A stretch of DNA of 64,000 nucleotides, taken from positions 148,986,221 through 149,050,220 of the forward strand of contig OZ024930.1 of assembly GCA_964017235.1 (NCBI GenBank), in the 5' to 3' direction. This document shows, one piece after another, positions 49,702 to 62,893 of this stretch. The notes beneath the pieces were generated by a model, which was given only the letters and a program-made list of their open reading frames with translations, made no database searches and had not been told where the DNA came from. The DNA comes from Sabellastarte sp. h YS-2021 (Eukaryota; Annelida; Polychaeta; Sabellida; Sabellidae). Within the stretch, counting starts at the first letter, position 1. Each line of letters begins with the position of its first letter. The position numbers were made by a program, and so were the translations under genes.

Positions 49702-51664
49702 TGAGATGTAACGTTGAAATTTGTGCAGGATATTAGTTACATGGCACTAGTGATAACAGAAGAGATTTCAGACTTACATCTAGTTTGGAAACTCTTGCCA
49801 CGACCTGTCAAGGCTACACCGCCTAAGTACCGGGATGGCCTTTTTTGGTCTGTAACCAAGTCAAATATTGAGATGTAATGCTGGAATTTGGGTGAGACAT
49901 TAGTTTCGTTGCACTAGTGATAACAAAAATGATTTGAGACTTACATCTAGGTGGGAAACCCATGTTGCAAGTTGTCCATGTTCCATCACCCGACTACACG
50001 AAGGGCCTTTTCTACTCTGTAAATAAGTCAAATATTGAGATGTAACGCTGCAATTTGGGCGAGTCATTTGTTTAGTGGCACTAGTGATAACAACAATGAT
50101 TTCAGACTTACATCTAGCGGGCAAACTCATGCTGCGACCTGTCCAGGCTAAATCGCCAAAGTACCGAGATGGCCGTTTTTTCTCCATAACCAAGTCAAAT
50201 ATTGAGATGTAACGTTGAAATTTGTGCAGGATATTAGTTACATGGCACTAGTGATAACAGAAGTTGATTTCAGACTTACATCTAGTTTGGAAACTCTTGC
50301 CACGACCTGTCAAGGCTACATCGCCTAAGTACCGGGATGGCCTTTTTTCCTCTGTAACCAAGTCAAATATTGAGCTGTAACGCTGGAATTTGGGCAGGAC
50401 ATTAGTTTTGTGGCACAATTGATTATGGCAGTGATTTGAGAGTTACATCTAGGTATGAAACTTTTGTAACAACTTTTCCAAGTACCCGGAGCGCCATTTT
50501 TCCTCTGTAAGTAGGTCAAGTATTGAGATGTAATGCTGCAATTTGGGCGAGTCATTTGTTTAGTGGCACTAGTGATATTAACAATGATTTCAGACTTACA
50601 TCTAGCTGGCAAACTCATGCCGCGACCTGTCCAGGCTAAATCGACAATGTACCGAGATGGCCGTTTTTTCTCCATAACCAAGTCAAATATTGAGATGTAA
50701 CGTTGAAATCTGTGCAGGATATTAGTTACATGGCACTAGTGATAACAGAAGAGATTTCAGACTTACATCTAGTTTGGAAACTCTTGCCACGACCTGTCAA
50801 GGCTACACTGCCTAAGTACCGGGATGGCCTTTTTTCCTCTGTAACCAAGTCAAATATTGAGCTGTAACGCTGGAATTTGGGCAGGACATTAGTTTTGTGG
50901 CACAATTGATTATGGCAATGATTTGAGAGTTACATCTAGGTATGAAACTTTTGTAACGACTTTTCCAAGTACCCGGAGCGCCATTTTTCCTCTGTAAGTA
51001 GGTCAAGTATTGAGATGTAATGCTGCAATTTGGGCGAGTCATTTGTTTAGTGGCACTAGTGATATTAACAATGATTTCAGACTTACATCTAGCTGGCAAA
51101 CTCATGCCGCGACCTGTCCAGGCTAAATCGACAATGTACCGAGATGGCCGTTTTTTCTCCATAACCAAGTCAAATATTGAGATGTAACGTTGAAATTTGT
51201 GCAGGATATTAGTTACATGGCACTAGTGATAACAGAAGAGATTTCAGACTTACATCTAGTTTGGAAACTCTTGCCACGACCTGTCAAGGCTACACCGCCT
51301 AAGTACCGGGATGGCCTTTTTTCCTCCGTAACCAAGTCAAATATTGAGCTGTAACGCTGGAATTTGGGCAGGACATTAGTTTTGTGGCACAATTGATTAT
51401 GGCAGTGATTTGAGAGTTACATCTAGGTATGAAACTTTTGTAACAACTTTTCCAAGTACCCGGAGCGCCATTTTTCCTCTGTAAGTAGGTCAAGTATTGA
51501 GATGTAATGCTGCAATTTGGGCGAGTCATTTGTTTAGTGGCACTAGTGATATTAACAATGATTTCAGACTTACATCTAGCTGGCAAACTCATGCCGCGAC
51601 CTGTCCAGGCTAAATCGACAATGTACCGAGATGGCCGTTTTTTCTCCATAACCAAGTCAAATAT
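49702..51664. repeat. Superunit 11 (1963 bp): X-Y-Zt-Z
   Basis: X 49702-50202, Y 50203-50690, Zt 50691-51177, Z 51178-51664. Its E monomer ends with ctccataacc, the C-type ending, where the other X blocks have ctctgtaacc. The final Z has a Y-type B monomer (ggcagtgattt, aacaactttt). Both suggest local conversion or exchange between block types. Confidence 0.93.
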
Positions 51665-54600
51665 TGAGATGTAACGTTGAAATTTGTGCAGGATATTAGT
51701 TACATGGCACTAGTGATAACAGAAGAGATTTCAGACTTACATCTAGTTTGGAAACTCTTGCCACGACCTGTCAAGGCTACACCGCCTAAGTACCGGGATG
51801 GCCTTTTTTGGTCTGTAACCAAGTCAAATATTGAGATGCAATGCTGGAATTTGGGTGAGACATTAGTTTCATTGCACTAGTGATAACAAAAATGATTTGA
51901 GACTTACATCTAGGTGGGAAACCCATGTTGCAAGTTGTCCATGTTCCATCACCCGACTACACGAAGGGCCTTTTCTACTCTGTAAATAAGTCAAATATTG
52001 AGATGTAACGCTGCAATTTGGGCGAGTCATTTGTTTAGTGGCACTAGTGATAACAACAATGATTTCAGACTTACATCTAGCGGGCAAACTCATGCTGCGA
52101 CCTGTCCAGGCTAAATCGCAAAAGTACCGAGATGGCCGTTTTTTCTCTGTAACCAAGTCAAATATTGAGATGTAACGTTGAAATTTGTGCAGGATATTAG
52201 TTACATGGCACTAGTGATAACAGAAGTTGATTTCAGACTTACATCTAGTTTGGAAACTCTTGCCACGACCTGTCAAGGCTACATCGCCTAAGTACCGGGA
52301 TGGCCTTTTTTCCTCTGTAACCAAGTCAAATATTGAGCTGTAACGCTGGAATTTGGGCAGGACATTAGTTTTGTGGCACAATTGATTATGGCAGTGATTT
52401 GAGAGTTACATCTAGGTATGAAACTTTTGTAACAACTTTTCCAAGTACCCGGAGCGCCATTTTTCCTCTGTAAGTAGGTCAAGTATTGAGATGTAATGCT
52501 GCAATTTGGGCGAGTCATTTGTTTAGTGGCACTAGTGATATTAACAATGATTTCAGACTTACATCTAGCTGGCAAACTCATGCCGCGACCTGTCCAGGCT
52601 AAATCGACAATGTACCGAGATGGCCGTTTTTTCTCCATAACCAAGTCAAATATTGAGATGTAACGTTGAAATTTGTGCAGGATATTAGTTACATGGCACT
52701 AGTGATAACAGAAGAGATTTCAGACTTACATCTAGTTTGGAAACTCTTGCCACGACCTGTCAAGGCTACACTGCCTAAGTACCGGGATGGCCTTTTTTCC
52801 TCCGTAACCAAGTCAAATATTGAGCTGTAACGCTGGAATTTGGGCAGGACATTAGTTTTGTGGCACAATTGATTATGGCAATGATTTGAGAGTTACATCT
52901 AGGTATGAAACTTTTGTAACGACTTTTCCAAGTACCCGGAGTGCCATTTTTCCTCTGTAAGTAGGTCAAGTATTGAGATGTAATGCTGCAATTTGGGCGA
53001 GTCATTTGTTTAGTGGCACTAGTGATATTAACAATGATTTCAGACTTACATCTAGCTGGCAAACTCATGCCGCGACCTGTCCAGGCTAAATCGACAATGT
53101 ACCGAGATGGCCGTTTTTTCTCCATAACCAAGTCAAATATTGAGATGTAACGTTGAAATTTGTGCAGGATATTAGTTACATGGCACTAGTGATAACAGAA
53201 GAGATTTCAGACTTACATCTAGTTTGGAAACTCTTGCCACGACCTGTCAAGGCTACACCGCCTAAGTACCGGGATGGCCTTTTTTCCTCCGTAACCAAGT
53301 CAAATATTGAGCTGTAACGCTGGAATTTGGGCAGGACATTAGTTTTGTGGCACAATTGATTATGGCAATGATTTGAGAGTTACATCTAGGTATGAAACTT
53401 TTGTAACGACTTTTCCAAGTACCCGGAGCGCCATTTTTCCTCTGTAAGCAGGTCAAGTATTGAGATGTAATGCTGCAATTTGGGCGAGTCATTTGTTTAG
53501 TGTCACTAGTGATATTAACAATGATTTCAGACTTACATCTAGTTTGGAAACTCTTGCCACGACCTGTCAAGGCTACACCGACTAAGTACCGGGATGGCCT
53601 TTTTTCCTCCGTAACCAAGTCAAATATTGAGCTGTAACGCTGGAATTTGGGCAGGACATTAGTTTTGTGGCACAATTGATTATGGCAGTGATTTGAGAGT
53701 TACATCTAGGTATGAAACTTTTGTAACAACTTTTCCAAGTACCCGGAGCGCCATTTTTCCTCTGTAAGTAGGTCAAGTATTGAGATGTAATGCTGCAATT
53801 TGGGCGAGTCATTTGTTTAGTGGCACTAGTGATATTAACAATGATTTCAGACTTACATCTAGCTGGCAAACTCATGCCGCGACCTGTCCAGGCTAAATCG
53901 ACAATGTACCGAGATGGCCGTTTTTTCTCCATAACCAAGTCAAATATTGAGATGTAACGTTGAAATTTGTGCAGGATATTAGTTACATGGCACTAGTGAT
54001 AACAGAAGAGATTTCAGACTTACATCTAGTTTGGAAACTCTTGCCACGACCTGTCAAGGCTACACTGCCTAAGTACCGGGATGGCCTTTTTTCCTCCGTA
54101 ACCAAGTCAAATATTGAGCTGTAACGCTGGAATTTGGGCAGGACATTAGTTTTGTGGCACAATTGATTATGGCAATGATTTGAGAGTTACATCTAGGTAT
54201 GAAACTTTTGTAACGACTTTTCCAAGTACCCGGAGCGCCATTTTTCCTCTGTAAGTAGGTCAAGTATTGAGATGTAATGCTGCAATTTGGGCGAGTCATT
54301 TGTTTAGTGGCACTAGTGATATTAACAATGATTTCAGACTTACATCTAGCTGGCAAACTCATGCCGCGACCTGTCCAGGCTAAATCGACAATGTACCGAG
54401 ATGGCCGTTTTTTCTCCATAACCAAGTCAAATATTGAGATGTAACGTTGAAATTTGTGCAGGATATTAGTTACATGGCACTAGTGATAACAGAAGAGATT
54501 TCAGACTTACATCTAGTTTGGAAACTCTTGCCACGACCTGTCAAGGCTACACCGCCTAAGTACCGGGATGGCCTTTTTTCCTCCGTAACCAAGTCAAATA

Positions 54601-57600
54601 TTGAGCTGTAACGCTGGAATTTGGGCAGGACATTAGTTTTGTGGCACAATTGATTATGGCAATGATTTGAGAGTTACATCTAGGTATGAAACTTTTGTAA
54701 CGACTTTTCCAAGTACCCGGAGCGCCATTTTTCCTCTGTAAGCAGGTCAAGTATTGAGATGTAATGCTGCAATTTGGGCGAGTCATTTGTTTAGTGTCAC
54801 TAGTGATATTAACAATGATTTCAGACTTACATCTAGTTTGGAAACTCTTGCCACGACCTGTCAAGGCTACACCGACTAAGTACCGGGATGGCCTTTTTTC
54901 CTCCGTAACCAAGTCAAATATTGAGCTGTAACGCTGGAATTTGGGCAGGACATTAGTTTTGTGGCACAATTGATTATGGCAGTGATTTGAGAGTTACATC
55001 TAGGTATGAAACTTTTGTAACAACTTTTCCAAGTACCCGGAGCGCCATTTTTCCTCTGTAAGTAGGTCAAGTATTGAGATGTAATGCTGCAATTTGGGCG
55101 AGTCATTTGTTTAGTGGCACTAGTGATATTAACAATGATTTCAGACTTACATCTAGCTGGCAAACTCATGCCGCGACCTGTCCAGGCTAAATCGACAATG
55201 TACCGAGATGGCCGTTTTTTCTCCATAACCAAGTCAAATATTGAGATGTAACGTTGAAATTTGTGCAGGATATTAGTTACATGGCACTAGTGATAACAGA
55301 AGAGATTTCAGACTTACATCTAGTTTGGAAACTCTTGCCACGACCTGTCAAGGCTACACTGCCTAAGTACCGGGATGGCCTTTTTTCCTCCGTAACCAAG
55401 TCAAATATTGAGCTGTAACGCTGGAATTTGGGCAGGACATTAGTTTTGTGGCACAATTGATTATGGCAATGATTTGAGAGTTACATCTAGGTATGAAACT
55501 TTTGTAACGACTTTTCCAAGTACCCGGAGCGCCATTTTTCCTCTGTAAGTAGGTCAAGTATTGAGATGTAATGCTGCAATTTGGGCGAGTCATTTGTTTA
55601 GTGGCACTAGTGATATTAACAATGATTTCAGACTTACATCTAGCTGGCAAACTCATGCCGCGACCTGTCCAGGCTAAATCGACAATGTACCGAGATGGCC
55701 GTTTTTTCTCCATAACCAAGTCAAATATTGAGATGTAACGTTGAAATTTGTGCAGGATATTAGTTACATGGCACTAGTGATAACAGAAGAGATTTCAGAC
55801 TTACATCTAGTTTGGAAACTCTTGCCACGACCTGTCAAGGCTACACCGCCTAAGTACCGGGATGGCCTTTTTTCCTCCGTAACCAAGTCAAATATTGAGC
55901 TGTAACGCTGGAATTTGGGCAGGACATTAGTTTTGTGGCACAATTGATTATGGCAATGATTTGAGAGTTACATCTAGGTATGAAACTTTTGTAACGACTT
56001 TTCCAAGTACCCGGAGCGCCATTTTTCCTCTGTAAGCAGGTCAAGTATTGAGATGTAATGCTGCAATTTGGGCGAGTCATTTGTTTAGTGTCACTAGTGA
56101 TATTAACAATGATTTCAGACTTACATCTAGTTTGGAAACTCTTGCCACGACCTGTCAAGGCTACACCGCCTAAGTACCGGGATGGCCTTTTTTCCTCCGT
56201 AACCAAGTCAAATATTGAGCTGTAACCCTGGAATTTGGGCAGGACATTAGTTTTGTGGCACAATTGATTATGGCAATGATTTGAGAGTTACATCTAGGTA
56301 TGAAACTTTTGTAACGACTTTTCCAAGTACCCGGAGCGCCATTTTTCCTCTGTAAGTAGGTCAAGTATTGAGATGTAATGCTGCAATTTGGGCGAGTCAT
56401 TTGTTTAGTGGCACTAGTGATATTAACAATGATTTCAGACTTACATCTAGCTGGCAAACTCATGCCGCGACCTGTCCAGGCTAAATCGACAATGTACCGA
56501 GATGGCCGTTTTTTCTCCATAACCAAGTCAAATATTGAGATGTAACGTTGAAATTTGTGCAGGATATTAGTTACATGGCACTAGTGATAACAGAAGAGAT
56601 TTCAGACTTACATCTAGTTTGGAAACTCTTGCCACGACCTGTCAAGGCTACACCGCCTAAGTACCGGGATGGCCTTTTTTCCTCCGTAACCAAGTCAAAT
56701 ATTGAGCTGTAACACTGGAATTTGGGCAGGACATTAGTTTTGTGGCACAATTGATTATGGCAATGATTTGAGAGTTACATCTAGGTATGAAACTTTTGTA
56801 ACGACTTTTCCAAGTACCCGGAGCGCCATTTTTCCTCTGTAAGTAGGTCAAGTATTGAGATGTAATGCTGCAATTTGGGCGAGTCATTTGTTTAGTGGCA
56901 CTAGTGATATTAACAATGATTTCAGACTTACATCTAGCTGGCAAACTCATGCCGCGACCTGTCCAGGCTAAATCGACAATGTACCGAGATGGCCGTTTTT
57001 TCTCCATAACCAAGTCAAATATTGAGATGTAACGTTGAAATTTGTGCAGGATATTAGTTACATGGCACTAGTGATAACAGAAGAGATTTCAGACTTACAT
57101 CTAGTTTGGAAACTCTTGCCACGACCTGTCAAGGCTACACCGCCTAAGTACCGGGATGGCCTTTTTTCCTCCGTAACCAAGTCAAATATTGAGCTGTAAC
57201 ACTGGAATTTGGGCAGGACATTAGTTTTGTGGCACAATTGATTATGGCAATGATTTGAGAGTTACATCTAGGTATGAAACTTTTGTAACGACTTTTCCAA
57301 GTACCCGGAGCGCCATTTTTCCTCTGTAAGTAGGTCAAGTATTGAGATGTAATGCTGCAATTTGGGCGAGTCATTTGTTTAGTGGCACTAGTGATATTAA
57401 CAATGATTTCAGACTTACATCTAGCTGGCAAACTCATGCCACGACCTGTCCAGGCTAAATCGACAATGTACCGAGATGGCCGTTTTTTCTCCATAACCAA
57501 GTCAAATATTGAGATGTAACGTTGAAATTTGTGCAGGATATTAGTTACATGGCACTAGTGATAACAGAAGAGATTTCAGACTTACATCTAGTTTGGAAAC

Positions 57601-57996
57601 TCTTGCCACGACCTGTCAAGGCTACACCGCCTAAGTACCGGGATGGCCTTTTTTCCTCCGTAACCAAGTCAAATATTGAGCTGTAACACTGGAATTTGGG
57701 CAGGACATTAGTTTTGTGGCACAATTGATTATGGCAATGATTTGAGAGTTACATCTAGGTATGAAACTTTTGTAACGACTTTTCCAAGTACCCGGAGCGC
57801 CATTTTTCCTCTGTAAGTAGGTCAAGTATTGAGATGTAATGCTGCAATTTGGGCGAGTCATTTGTTTAGTGGCACTAGTGATATTAACAATGATTTCAGA
57901 CTTACATCTAGCTGGCAAACTCATGCCGCGACCTGTCCAGGCTAAATCGACAATGTACCGAGATGGCCGTTTTTTCTCCATAACCAAGTCAAATAT
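51665..57996. repeat. Superunit 12 (6332 bp) with triple Zt-P tandem
   Basis: X 51665-52165, Y 52166-52653, Zt 52654-53140, P 53141-53947, Zt 53948-54434, P 54435-55241, Zt 55242-55728, P 55729-56535, Z 56536-57022, Z 57023-57509, Z 57510-57996. Private changes in X include 51839 (T to C), 51871 (G to A) and 52120 (C to A). The three P blocks share gtaagcagg in their first B monomer. Confidence 0.94.
52654..56535. repeat. Triple tandem of Zt-P, period 1294 bp
   Basis: Copies are 52654-53947, 53948-55241 and 55242-56535. All three P blocks share gtaagcagg, absent elsewhere. The first two have a Y-type B (ggcagtgattt) after the hybrid. The third has the usual Z-type B and cgcctaag in its hybrid monomer, so its end probably came from a different exchange. 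Confidence 0.9.
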
Positions 57997-59959
57997 TGAG
58001 ATGTAACGTTGAAATTTGTGCAGGATATTAGTTACATGGCACTAGTGATAACAGAAGAGATTTCAGACTTACATCTAGTTTGGAAACTCTTGCCACGACC
58101 TGTCAAGGCTACACCGCCTAAGTACCGGGATGGCTTTTTTTGGTCTGTAACCAAGTCAAATATTGAGATGTAATGCTGGAATTTGGGTGAGACATTAGTT
58201 TCGTTGCACTAGTGATAACAAAAATGATTTGAGACTTACATCTAGGTGGGAAACCCATGTTGCAAGTTGTCCATGTTCCATCACCCGACTACACGAAGGG
58301 CCTTTTCTACTCTGTAAATAAGTCAAATATTGAGATGTAACGCTGCAATTTGGGCGAGTCATTTGTTTAGTGGCACTAGTGATAACAACAATGATTTCAG
58401 ACTTACATCTAGCGGGCAAACTCATGCTGCGACCTGTCCAGGCTAAATCGCCAAAGTACCGAGATGGCCATTTTTTCTCTGTAACCAAGTCAAATATTGA
58501 GATGTAACGTTGAAATTTGTGCAGGATATTAGTTACATGGCACTAGTGATAACAGAAGTTGATTTCAGACTTACATCTAGTTTGGAAACTCTTGCCACGA
58601 CCTGTCAAGGCTACATCGCCTAAGTACCGGGATGGCCTTTTTTCCTCTGTAACCAAGTCAAATATTGAGCTGTAACGCTGGAATTTGGGCAGGACATTAG
58701 TTTTGTGGCACAATTGATTATGGCAGTGATTTGAGAGTTACATCTAGGTATGAAACTTTTGTAACAACTTTTCCAAGTACCCGGAGCGCCATTTTTCCTC
58801 TGTAAGTAGGTCAAGTATTGAGATGTAATGCTGCAATTTGGGCGAGTCATTTGTTTAGTGGCACTAGTGATATTAACAATGATTTCAGACTTACATCTAG
58901 CTGGCAAACTCATGCCGCGACCTGTCCAGGTTAAATCGACAATGTACCGAGATGGCCGTTTTTTCTCCATAACCAAGTCAAATATTGAGATGTAACGTTG
59001 AAATTTGTGCAGGATATTAGTTACATGGCACTAGTGATAACAGAAGAGATTTCAGACTTACATCTAGTTTGGAAACTCTTGCCACGACCTGTCAAGGCTA
59101 CACTGCCTAAGTACCGGGATGGCCTTTTTTCCTCTGTAACCAAGTCAAATATTGAGCTGTAACGCTGGAATTTGGGCAGGACATTAGTTTTGTGGCACAA
59201 TTGATTATGGCAATGATTTGAGAGTTACATCTAGGTATGAAACTTTTGTAACGACTTTTCCAAGTACCCGGAGCGCCATTTTTCCTCTGTAAGTAGGTCA
59301 AGTATTGAGATGTAATGCTGCAATTTGGGCGAGTCATTTGTTTAGTGGCACTAGTGATATTAACAATGATTTCAGACTTACATCTAGCTGGCAAACTCAT
59401 GCCGCGACCTGTCCAGGCTAAATCGACAATGTACCGAGATGGCCGTTTTTTCTCCATAACCAAGTCAAATATTGAGATGTAACGTTGAAATTTGTGCAGG
59501 ATATTAGTTACATGGCACTAGTGATAACAGAAGAGATTTCAGACTTACATCTAGTTTGGAAACTCTTGCCACGACCTGTCAAGGCTACACCGCCTAAGTA
59601 CCGGGATGGCCTTTTTTCCTCCGTAACCAAGTCAAATATTGAGCTGTAACACTGGAATTTGGGCAGGACATTAGTTTTGTGGCACAATTGATTATGGCAA
59701 TGATTTGAGAGTTACATCTAGGTATGAAACTTTTGTAACGACTTTTCCAAGTACCCGGAGCGCCATTTTTCCTCTGTAAGTAGGTCAAGTATTGAGATGT
59801 AATGCTGCAATTTGGGCGAGTCATTTGTTTAGTGGCACTAGTGATATTAACAATGATTTCAGACTTACATCTAGCTGGCAAACTCATGCCGCGACCTGTC
59901 CAGGCTAAATCGACAATGTACCGAGATGGCCGTTTTTTCTCCATAACCAAGTCAAATAT
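57997..59959. repeat. Superunit 13 (1963 bp): X-Y-Zt-Z
   Basis: X 57997-58497, Y 58498-58985, Zt 58986-59472, Z 59473-59959. The first A monomer has a C-to-T change giving ggcTTTTTTTgg, shared only with the X blocks at 59960 and 62894. E carries ggccattttt (change at 58470), shared only with the X at 62894. Confidence 0.94.
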
Positions 59960-62893
59960 TGAGATGTAACGTTGAAATTTGTGCAGGATATTAGTTACAT
60001 GGCACTAGTGATAACAGAAGAGATTTCAGACTTACATCTAGTTTGGAAACTCTTGCCACGACCTGTCAAGGCTACACCGCCTAAGTACCGGGATGGCTTT
60101 TTTTGGTCTGTAACCAAGTCAAATATTGAGATGTAATGCTGGAATTTGGGTGAGACATTAGTTTCGTTGCACTAGTGATAACAAAAATGATTTGAGACTT
60201 ACATCTAGGTGGGAAACCCATGTTGCAAGTTGTCCATGTTCCATCACCCGACTACACGAAGGGCCTTTTCTACTCTGTAAATAAGTCAAATATTGAGATG
60301 TAACGCTGCAATTTGGGCGAGTCATTTGTTTAGTGGCACTAGTGATAACAACAATGATTTCAGACTTACATCTAGCGGGCAAACTCATGCTGCGACCTGT
60401 CCAGGCTAAATCGCCAAAGTACCGAGATGGCCGTTTTTTCTCTGTAACCAAGTCAAATATTGAGATGTAACGTTGAAATTTGTGCAGGATATTAGTTACA
60501 TGGCACTAGTGATAACAGAAGTTGATTTCAGACTTACATCTAGTTTGGAAACTCTTGCCACGACCTGTCAAGGCTACATCGCCTAAGTACCGGGATGGCC
60601 TTTTTTCCTCTGTAACCAAGTCAAATATGGAGCTGTAACGCTGGAATTTGGGCAGGACATTAGTTTTGTGGCACAATTGATTATGGCAGTGATTTGAGAG
60701 TTACATCTAGGTATGAAACTTTTGTAACAACTTTTCCAAGTACCCGGAGCGCCATTTTTCCTCTGTAAGTAGGTCAAGTATTGAGATGTAATGCTGCAAT
60801 TTGGGCGAGTCATTTGTTTAGTGGCACTAGTGATATTAACAATGATTTCAGACTTACATCTAGCTGGCAAACTCATGCCGCGACCTGTCCAGGCTAAATC
60901 GACAATGTACCGAGATGGCCGTTTTTTCTCCATAACCAAGTCAAATATTGAGATGTAACGTTGAAATTTGTGCAGGATATTAGTTACATGGCACTAGTGA
61001 TAACAGAAGAGATTTCAGACTTACATCTAGTTTGGAAACTCTTGCCACGACCTGTCAAGGCTACACTGCCTAAGTACCGGGATGGCCTTTTTTCCTCTGT
61101 AACCAAGTCAAATATTGAGCTGTAACGCTGGAATTTGGGCAGGACATTAGTTTTGTGGCACAATTGATTATGGCAATGATTTGAGAGTTACATCTAGGTA
61201 TGAAACTTTTGTAACGACTTTTCCAAGTACCCGGAGCGCCATTTTTCCTCTGTAAGTAGGTCAAGTATTGAGATGTAATGCTGCAATTTGGGCGAGTCAT
61301 TTGTTTAGTGGCACTAGTGATATTAACAATGATTTCAGACTTACATCTAGCTGGCAAACTCATGCCGCGACCTGTCCAGGCTAAATCGACAATGTACCGA
61401 GTTGGCCGTTTTTTCTCCATAACCAAGTCAAATATTGAGATGTAACGTTGAAATTTGTGCAGGATATTAGTTACATGGCACTAGTGATAACAGAAGAGAT
61501 TTCAGACTTACATCTAGTTTGGAAACTCTTGCCACGACCTGTCAAGGCTACACCGCCTAAGTACCGGGATGGCCTTTTTTCCTCCGTAACCAAGTCAAAT
61601 ATTGAGCTGTAACACTGGAATTTGGGCAGGACATTAGTTTTGTGGCACAATTGATTATGGCAATGATTTGAGAGTTACATCTAGGTATGAAACTTTTGTA
61701 ACGACTTTTCCAAGTACCCGGAGCGCCATTTTTCTGTAAGTAGGTCAAGTATTGAGATGTAATGCTGCAATTTGGGCGAGTCATTTGTTTAGTGGCACTA
61801 GTGATATTAACAATGATTTCAGACTTACATCTAGCTGGCAAACTCATGCCGCGACCTGTCCAGGCTAAATCGACAATGTACCGAGATGGCCGTTTTTTCT
61901 CCATAACCAAGTCAAATATTGAGATGTAACGTTGAAATTTGTGCAGGATATTAGTTACATGGCACTAGTGATAACAGAAGAGATTTCAGACTTACATCTA
62001 GTTTGGAAACTCTTGCCACGACCTGTCAAGGCTACACCGCCTAAGTACCGGGATGGCCTTTTTTCCTCCGTAACCAAGTCAAATATTGAGCTGTAACACT
62101 GGAATTTGGGCAGGACATTAGTTTTGTGGCACAATTGATTATGGCAATGATTTGAGAGTTACATCTAGGTATGAAACTTTTGTAACGACTTTTCCAAGTA
62201 CCCGGAGCGCCATTTTTCCTCTGTAAGTAGGTCAAGTATTGAGATGTAATGCTGCAATTTGGGCGAGTCATTTGTTTAGTGGCACTAGTGATATTAACAA
62301 TGATTTCAGACTTACATCTAGCTGGCAAACTCATGCCGCGACCTGTCCAGGCTAAATCGACAATGTACCGAGATGGCCGTTTTTTCTCCATAACCAAGTC
62401 AAATATTGAGATGTAACGTTGAAATTTGTGCAGGATATTAGTTACATGGCACTAGTGATAACAGAAGAGATTTCAGACTTACATCTAGTTTGGAAACTCT
62501 TGCCACGACCTGTCAAGGCTACACCGCCTAAGTACCGGGATGGCCTTTTTTCCTCCGTAACCAAGTCAAATATTGAGCTGTAACACTGGAATTTGGGCAG
62601 GACATTAGTTTTGTGGCACAATTGATTATGGCAATGATTTGAGAGTTACATCTAGGTATGAAACTTTTGTAACGACTTTTCCAAGTACCCGGAGCGCCAT
62701 TTTTCCTCTGTAAGTAGGTCAAGTATTGAGATGTAATGCTGCAATTTGGGCGAGTCATTTGTTTAGTGGCACTAGTGATATTAACAATGATTTCAGACTT
62801 ACATCTAGCTGGCAAACTCATGCCGCGACCTGTCCAGGCTAAATCGACAATGTACCGAGATGGCCGTTTTTTCTCCATAACCAAGTCAAATAT
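59960..62893. repeat. Superunit 14 (2934 bp): X-Y-Zt-Z(-)-Z-Z
   Basis: X 59960-60460, Y 60461-60948, Zt 60949-61435, Z- 61436-61919, Z 61920-62406, Z 62407-62893. The Zt carries gagttggcc and is followed by a Z- with the 3-bp B deletion. That combination is typical of the 2585-bp cassettes further left, so this stretch shares ancestry with them. Confidence 0.94.

Larger units (their letters stand above)
57997..62893. repeat. Probable 4897-bp repeat unit (superunits 13 and 14)
   Basis: The X at 57997 and the X at 62894 share two private markers (ggcTTTTTTTgg and ggccattttt). The X between them at 59960 has only the first. The simplest reading is a 4897-bp unit that restarts at 62894 and runs out of the window. 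The 1963-bp pair at 57997 and 59960 would then be an earlier duplication. Confidence 0.6.

Noticed and set aside
51677..51880. Plus-strand open reading frame of 67 codons
   Set aside because: It exists only because the T-to-C change at 51839 removes a TAA stop present in every other X block. No start context or domain supports it.
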